From: JACDAF01 sp036276035
GTDB lineage: Bacteria; Chloroflexota; Limnocylindria; P2-11E
Length of the DNA stretch: 11,045 nt
Assembly: GCA_036276035.1 (NCBI GenBank)
Contig: DASUCM010000060.1
Coordinates: 1 to 11,045 of the forward strand
Reading direction: 5' to 3'
Numbering within the stretch: the first letter of the stretch is position 1; the number at the start of each line of letters is the position of its first letter. Below the pieces are notes generated by a model. It had not been told where the DNA came from. It saw only the letters and a program-made list of their open reading frames with translations, and did not search any database. Positions 7,642-11,045 of the stretch are shown in pieces. Made by a program: the position numbers and the translations under genes.

Positions 7642-8011
7642 CCAGCAGGTCGACGACGAACACGAGCGTCTCGTTCGGGCCGATCGCGCCGCCGGCGCCG
7701 CGCGAGCCGTAGCCCATCGCGGGCGGGATGGTGAGGCGCCGGCGGCCGCCGACCTTCATGCCGGCGACGCCCTCGTCCCAGCCGCGGATGACGCGGCCGG
7801 CGCCGAGGGGGAAGTCGAACGGGCGGCCGCGGTCCCACGACGCGTCGAACTGCTTCTTCGTCGACCACGCGACGCCGACGTAGTGCACCTCGACGGTGCT
7901 GCCCGGGGTCGCCTCCGCGCCGGTGCCGGTGACGAGGTCTTCGGTCACCAGCTCGCTCGGAGGCGCGCCCGCGGGGATCTCGACGGCCGGCTTCGTCGCC
8001 ACGTGTGCCAT
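7631..8011 (-). CDS. FKBP-type peptidyl-prolyl cis-trans isomerase
   Basis: Single-domain FK506-binding-protein isomerase of 126 residues, speeding proline isomerisation in protein folding. The domain fills about 22-126. Active-site positions are intact: Y44 (VHYVG), F55-D56 (KQFDASW), F65 (PFDF), V74-I75 and W78 (GRVIRGWDEG), Y101 (AMGYG) and F118 (LVFVVDLL). The GMKVGGRRRLTIPP block is a family signature. There is no signal peptide, so it is probably cytoplasmic. The ATG at 8011 has no Shine-Dalgarno site. A TACGAT box overlaps that ATG and lies seven bases before an in-frame GTG at 8002, so the true start may be 8002 (123 residues); the folded domain is the same either way. It is divergent from a methyltransferase gene only 11 bases away. 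Confidence 0.95.
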   Translation of the reverse strand: MAHVATKPAVEIPAGAPPSELVTEDLVTGTGAEATPGSTVEVHYVGVAWSTKKQFDASWDRGRPFDFPLGAGRVIRGWDEGVAGMKVGGRRRLTIPPAMGYGSRGAGGAIGPNETLVFVVDLLAVR

Positions 8012-8015
8012 CGTA
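8010..8015 (-). promoter_or_regulatory. Candidate -10 box overlapping the annotated FKBP start
   Basis: TACGAT on the minus strand fits TANNNT and ends seven bases before an in-frame GTG at 8002. If it is used, the ATG at 8011 lies within the promoter and is not translated. The -35 region shows no good match. Confidence 0.3.
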
Positions 8016-8022
8016 GCGGCCG

Positions 8023-8700
8023 GTGACGATCCGGACCCTCGGCGTGATCGACGCGGATCTTGCGGCGTGGAACGACCGCATGTACGAGGCGCACCCGACG
8101 CCGTACGAGCGCGGGATCGCGGGCGCGATCGAGGCCACCCGCGTGCGCGCGGTCCTCGAGCTTGCGGCGGTCCGCCCCTCCGACGCCGTCCTCGAGGTCG
8201 GCTGCGAGTCGGGACGGCTGCTGTCCCGCGTGCCGCCGGCGCGCCGCGTCGCCGGGGCGGACATCTCGCGGCGAGCCCTCGAAGATGCGCAGCGGCGCTT
8301 CGCGGAGCAGGGCCGTGCGGTCGAGCTCTTCCAGGTCGACGCGCTGCGGGGGCTGCCCTTCGAGCGCGGCGAGTTCGACGTCATCCTCTGCTCGGAGATG
8401 CTCGAGCACGTCGAGGAGCCGGGCACGGTGCTCGACCACCTGCGGGCCCTTGCGACGCCGTCGACGCGGGTCGTCGTGTCGGTCCCGATCGAGGCGCCGA
8501 AGGTGCGGCTCAAGGCGCTGCTCGGCCGGCTCGGCCTCCTCGAGCGGCTGTTCCCGAACATCGAGCCGGGCCAGAGCGAGTGGCACGTGCACGCGTTCTC
8601 TCCGGCGATGCTCCGCGACCTCACGCGCGGCCGGTTCGAGACGATCGCGCGCAAGCGCGTGCTCTTCGCGCACGAGGTGGTGCTGCTCCGCGCGCGGTGA
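8023..8700 (+). CDS. Class I SAM-dependent methyltransferase
   Basis: Soluble Rossmann-fold methyltransferase of 225 residues. SAM-binding motif I is VLEVGCESG (56-64), with Asp80 at the end of strand 2 (AGADIS), Asp106 in QVDAL, and the motif IV region FDVILCSEMLEHV (118-130). The second half has VVVSVPIE and the WHVHAFSP segment seen in Methyltransf_11/UbiE-like enzymes. The substrate is unknown; nothing in the C-terminal part points to a specific acceptor. The start is GTG at 8023 with no Shine-Dalgarno or TANNNT site. GTG 8044 is possible, but ATG 8080 would remove conserved-looking N-terminal residues (AWNDRMYEAHPTPYERG). It is divergent from FKBP (11 bases) and convergent with the ATPase gene (six bases between stops), so it is probably transcribed alone. 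Confidence 0.9.
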   Translation: MTIRTLGVIDADLAAWNDRMYEAHPTPYERGIAGAIEATRVRAVLELAAVRPSDAVLEVGCESGRLLSRVPPARRVAGADISRRALEDAQRRFAEQGRAVELFQVDALRGLPFERGEFDVILCSEMLEHVEEPGTVLDHLRALATPSTRVVVSVPIEAPKVRLKALLGRLGLLERLFPNIEPGQSEWHVHAFSPAMLRDLTRGRFETIARKRVLFAHEVVLLRAR

Positions 8701-8706
8701 CGTCCG

Positions 8707-9429
8707 CTAGGTCAGCAGGTGATGAAGGTAATGCTCGCGGTCCTGCAGGAAGTCCCGCGTTACCCGCACGGATTCCACGTCCTCGAAGGGCGTCTTCACG
8801 ATCCCCCTCCCCGAAAGCACGTAGATCGTCGCGTCCGGAAAGCCGAGCAGGATCGGCGAGTGCGTCGAGACGATGAACTGCGATCCCTCTGCGGTGAGGT
8901 CGCGCATGCGGAGGATGAGCGCGAGCACGCCGCGCACCGACAATGCGGCCTCGGGCTCGTCCAGGATGTAGAGACCTCCCGCGACGAACCGGTGGTGCAC
9001 CAGCGACAGGAACGACTCGCCATGTGACTGCTCGTGGAGCGGTCTGCCGCCGTGGGAGGCGACAGCGTCCGGAATGCCCTCGACGTATGTCGCGACGTTG
9101 AAGAAGCTCTCGGCCCGGAGGAAGTACCCGCTCCGCGGGCGCCGCCTGCCGCGGACGAGCCGCACGTGTCTGTGCAGGGACGAATGTGACGGACGCGTGG
9201 ACACCGTCATGTGGGGGCTCCCGCCTTCGGGGTTGAAGCCCGCCGCGATCGCGATCGCCTCGATGAGCGTGGACTTCCCGCTCCCGTTCTCCCCGGCGAA
9301 CAGCGTCACGCGCGGATCGAGCGCGAGCTCGTCGAGCTGTCGCAGCGCCGGGATGGAGAACGGGTACGCGTCGGGATCGTCGATCTCGTCGCGCTTCAGG
9401 ACGACCGAACGGACGAGCGCGTCGTTCAC
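8707..9429 (-). CDS. Stand-alone AAA/ABC-like ATPase (RecF/SMC-type fold, COG3910-like)
   Basis: Predicted soluble P-loop ATPase of 240 residues with a full set of ABC-type motifs and little else. Walker A is GENGSGKST (46-54), the conserved LRAESFFN stretch is at 104-111, a signature-like SHGESF is at 135-140 in place of LSGGQ, Walker B is LYILDEPE (153-160) and the switch histidine is His190 in VSTHSP. There is no coiled coil, zinc hook, membrane segment or nuclease domain. This matches a widespread group of small predicted ATPases of unknown function; similar folds occur in RecF, SMC and OLD-type proteins. The GTG start follows a TAGACT box by seven bases, suggesting a leaderless transcript. 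The lipoprotein gene ends 27 bases upstream, and the downstream stop meets that of the methyltransferase. Confidence 0.9.
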   Translation of the reverse strand: MNDALVRSVVLKRDEIDDPDAYPFSIPALRQLDELALDPRVTLFAGENGSGKSTLIEAIAIAAGFNPEGGSPHMTVSTRPSHSSLHRHVRLVRGRRRPRSGYFLRAESFFNVATYVEGIPDAVASHGGRPLHEQSHGESFLSLVHHRFVAGGLYILDEPEAALSVRGVLALILRMRDLTAEGSQFIVSTHSPILLGFPDATIYVLSGRGIVKTPFEDVESVRVTRDFLQDREHYLHHLLT

Positions 9430-9436
9430 TTTCGCG

Positions 9437-9442
9437 AGTCTA
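9437..9442 (-). promoter_or_regulatory. Candidate -10 box for leaderless ATPase gene
   Basis: TAGACT on the minus strand fits TANNNT and is exactly seven bases before the GTG at 9429, with no Shine-Dalgarno site between. The best -35 hexamer at 17 bases is TTCGTG, a weak match that falls inside the end of the lipoprotein gene. Confidence 0.4.
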
Positions 9443-9456
9443 GGCAGGGGGATCCG

Positions 9457-10170
9457 CTACACGAAGGTGTGCTCGAAGTTCACGACGACCCCACCCGCGC
9501 TCACCGCGAAGTACGTCGTGCCTTTCTCGCGCTGACCCCAAGGGAATGGAACGTTCCCGTTCGCGTCGACGTCGGCGAGCCAGGTGTAGAAGTGGTTTCC
9601 TCCGGCACCGCTGACCCTCAGGGTCACTTTCGCCCCGGGTGGCAGGCCGCGAGCGACGCAGTCGTGCGTGCCGCTCGTGCTCCCGCTCGATTGCGGAACG
9701 CACCCGCTCTGACCGGCGGGGATCTGCGGATTCGGTGTCGGCGTCCACGTCGGGCCAGGCCCGATCGTCGGCGGCGCAGTCCGCGTCGATGTCGGCGCTG
9801 CCGACGGCTGGGGTGTCGGTGAAGGTGCGGGCGGCGCGGACGGTGGCGCAGGGGCGCGCGGAGTCACAGTGGGCGGCGCGGGGACCGGGCTCGGCGCAGC
9901 GGGAGTCGGGGTAGGCGGCGCGAGGCTTGGCGTCGCCGTCGCAGAGGCTGCGACGGTCGGCACCGCCGAGGGTGTCGGGGATGCGGATGGCGTCGGCGGC
10001 GGTGCGGTCACGGCCAGGGCTTCCGCGATGGATGACGGTGAAGGAGCGGGGGCGGTCGCCGCCACCGCAAGGGACTCCGGCGCCCGGGAGCCGGCGGAGC
10101 TTGCCGGTGTGACGCAAGCGGCGATCAGCAGACAGGCACCAAGGAACAGCGTCCGGCGACGGGGATGCAC
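9457..10170 (-). CDS. Secreted lipoprotein: low-complexity linker plus C-terminal beta domain
   Basis: Predicted lipoprotein of 237 residues of unknown function. It has a basic start (MHPRRR), a hydrophobic stretch and a good lipobox LLIAAC, with lipidation at Cys19. About 20-150 is a linker of almost only Pro, Ala, Thr and Ser, expected to be extended and to hold the end domain away from the membrane. The last ~85 residues form a small domain with Cys157 and Cys171, able to pair as a disulfide outside the cell, then strands around GLPPGAKVTLRVSG, FYTWLADVDANGNVPF and GTTYFAVSAGGVVV. The domain looks Ig-like, but I cannot name a family. The start is GTG at 10170; an in-frame stop lies just upstream, so it cannot start much earlier. 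No Shine-Dalgarno site is seen. It is followed by the ATPase gene after 27 bases. Confidence 0.85.
   Translation of the reverse strand: MHPRRRTLFLGACLLIAACVTPASSAGSRAPESLAVAATAPAPSPSSIAEALAVTAPPPTPSASPTPSAVPTVAASATATPSLAPPTPTPAAPSPVPAPPTVTPRAPAPPSAPPAPSPTPQPSAAPTSTRTAPPTIGPGPTWTPTPNPQIPAGQSGCVPQSSGSTSGTHDCVARGLPPGAKVTLRVSGAGGNHFYTWLADVDANGNVPFPWGQREKGTTYFAVSAGGVVVNFEHTFV
9724..10113. repeat. Low-complexity Pro/Ala/Thr/Ser coding tract
   Basis: About 390 bases within the lipoprotein gene built from short, imperfect GGTGTCGG/GGCGCGG-like units (as read on the plus strand), which encode the linker between the lipid anchor and the end domain. The units are not an exact tandem array. The tract also keeps other reading frames open, producing spurious overlapping reading frames. 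Confidence 0.5.
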
Positions 10171-10238
10171 TCGTGCCTAACGCGCGCGATCCGGTCTGTT
10201 ATGTGCGGCTGGCACCGCGCGCGAGCAAGCGAGCGCCA

Positions 10239-10997
10239 TTAGCGTCGGTGCAGCACGATCCGGCGCTGGCTCGCAAAGATGCCCGGCGCGACGCGCACGA
10301 GCAGCGTGTCGACGAGGTCGAGCACCCGCAGCGCGGCGGAAGGCAGCGGCACGTAGGGCGCACGGCCCACGATCCCGCCGCTGTTGAAGTACACGAGGAA
10401 CTCGGAGCGCCGCTGCTCGAGGATGCGGAACGCGGGGAACGCGTGCTCGAAGCGCCCCGGGTCGTCGAACAGCAGGTTCGGGATCGCGCAGTTCGCGCTC
10501 CAGGGATCCGCCGGGTCGTTGCAGACGACGTTCGGGTCGAAAGGGTCGGCGCTGAAGTCGTAGGCCTCGTGTCCGGTGAGCCGGATCGCGAGTCGCGTCG
10601 TGAGGGAGCAGTCGCACTCCTGCAGCAGGAGGTGCCCGCCCGGCCGGAGCACGCGTGCCGCCTCCGCGAAGAAGAGCGGCGGCCGCGCGAGGTGGTGCAC
10701 GACGTTGTTCGCGATGAGCACGCCCACGCTCCCGTCGGCATAGGGCATCGCGAGCGCGTCGACGACGCGGTCGACCCACGGGCGCGGCTCCACGTCGGTG
10801 AGCTCGAGCCGGTCGCCGCGCAGGAACAGCCTCGTGAAGCCCGCGCCGCAGCCGAGCTCGACCGCGAGCGTGTCGTCGTCGATGTAGCGCTGCATCCAGC
10901 TGATCCGCTTGCGGAGGAGGAAGCGGAGGTTCGCGCCACGCCGCGTGGCGTACTCCGCCCGCGAGCGCACGACATCGCCCGCGTGCTGGACCCTCAC
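10239..10997 (-). CDS. Class I SAM-dependent methyltransferase
   Basis: Soluble methyltransferase of 252 residues. Motif I is VELGCGAG (46-53), with acidic Asp68 after strand 2 (LELTDVE), Asp80-Ala81-Leu82 at motif II, the motif IV region LIANNVVHHL (94-103) and the post-motif strand VLRPGGHLLLQE (116-127). The later part holds an unusual cysteine- and aspartate-rich stretch (FSADPFDPNVVCNDPADP, 148-165) and ends in basic residues. The acceptor is unknown; such enzymes often sit in lipid or cell-surface sugar gene sets, but nothing here proves this. GTG at 10997 is the start; TAGGAT lies nine bases before it and there is no Shine-Dalgarno site. It is divergent from a gene starting at 11018 and 68 bases upstream of the lipoprotein gene on the same strand. 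Confidence 0.9.
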   Translation of the reverse strand: MRVQHAGDVVRSRAEYATRRGANLRFLLRKRISWMQRYIDDDTLAVELGCGAGFTRLFLRGDRLELTDVEPRPWVDRVVDALAMPYADGSVGVLIANNVVHHLARPPLFFAEAARVLRPGGHLLLQECDCSLTTRLAIRLTGHEAYDFSADPFDPNVVCNDPADPWSANCAIPNLLFDDPGRFEHAFPAFRILEQRRSEFLVYFNSGGIVGRAPYVPLPSAALRVLDLVDTLLVRVAPGIFASQRRIVLHRR

Positions 10998-11006
10998 CGC
11001 TCGCGC

Positions 11007-11012
11007 ATCCTA
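11007..11012 (-). promoter_or_regulatory. Candidate -10 box for the second methyltransferase gene
   Basis: TAGGAT on the minus strand fits TANNNT and ends nine bases before GTG at 10997, giving a leader of zero to about two bases. It lies in a 20-base gap between divergent starts, so its -35 side falls within the opposite gene. Confidence 0.3.
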
Positions 11013-11017
11013 TCGGC

Positions 11018-11045
11018 GTGCGCGTAGCGATCGTCGGCGCGGGAG
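11018..11045 (+). CDS. Start of a probable NAD/FAD-binding oxidoreductase, cut by window edge
   Basis: From GTG at 11018 the plus strand reads MRVAIVGAG and then leaves the window. A first strand followed by GAG right at the N-terminus is the usual opening of a dinucleotide-binding (Rossmann) fold, as in FAD-dependent amine oxidase-like enzymes or NAD(P)-dependent dehydrogenases. Only nine residues are visible, so the family cannot be told. It is divergent from the methyltransferase gene, with 20 bases between starts. Confidence 0.5.

Noticed and set aside
8707..9429. A defence system built on the ATPase (OLD/Gabija-like or toxin-linked)
   Set aside because: There is no TOPRIM, nuclease, helicase partner or other effector next to it, and its neighbours are ordinary. 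The protein is only the ATPase core.
9440..10117. A 225-codon minus-strand frame overlapping the lipoprotein gene
   Set aside because: It lacks a signal peptide or domain and is kept open by the Pro/Ala/Thr/Ser-coding low-complexity tract. The other frame has a lipobox, a linker and a plausible folded domain.
10171..10238. A promoter (TTGCTC ... CATAAC) before the lipoprotein gene
   Set aside because: The elements are weak matches with a 19-base spacer, and no TANNNT lies near the GTG. A promoter may be here, but I cannot point to it.
1..11045. tRNA, rRNA, CRISPR, insertion sequence or prophage features
   Set aside because: I saw no cloverleaf-like sequence, spaced direct repeats, transposase motifs, inverted-repeat ends or phage genes. 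Base composition is even across the window.

Overview
The window is chromosomal DNA of very high GC (about 70% by eye). It is tightly packed, with many GTG starts and GC-rich third codon positions. Two secreted lipoproteins carry Pro/Thr/Ser/Ala-rich linkers. An lhr-nei gene pair is present, and several genes appear to be transcribed without a leader from TANNNT-type -10 boxes. This fits a free-living, high-GC bacterium such as an actinobacterial or Chloroflexota (Limnocylindria-like) lineage. The phylum is an inference; no rRNA or other marker gene is present.

Layout. (1) Positions 1-7117 hold a minus-strand run of five genes, read right to left: a VTT/DedA-type membrane protein, the 1509-residue helicase Lhr, a Nei/Fpg-family DNA glycosylase whose start overlaps the end of lhr by 8 bases, a YceI-like lipoprotein, and a beta-rich hypothetical protein cut by the left edge. 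Gaps are 27, -8, 27 and 19 bases, so this looks like one operon, with a possible second promoter just before lhr. (2) Positions 7174-8011 hold an OsmC-family peroxiredoxin on the plus strand, convergent with an FKBP-type peptidyl-prolyl isomerase on the minus strand. (3) Positions 8023-9429 hold a plus-strand SAM methyltransferase, convergent with a minus-strand stand-alone AAA/ABC-like ATPase. (4) Positions 9457-10997 hold a minus-strand lipoprotein with a long low-complexity linker and a second SAM methyltransferase. (5) From 11018 a plus-strand gene starts with the first residues of a dinucleotide-binding fold and runs off the right edge.

How the genes fit together. The lhr-nei pair is a DNA-repair unit. 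Its flanking genes encode envelope proteins of unclear connection to repair. OsmC (peroxide detoxification) and FKBP (protein folding) suggest general stress and housekeeping functions. The rest are common gene families without a shared pathway visible here.

I did not find a clear new defence, mobile or biosynthetic system, and saw no tRNA, rRNA, CRISPR, transposase or phage gene. The most notable signal is regulatory: five minus-strand genes have TANNNT 6-9 bases before an in-frame ATG or GTG, a pattern of leaderless transcripts. No stretch longer than 100 bases lacks a gene.
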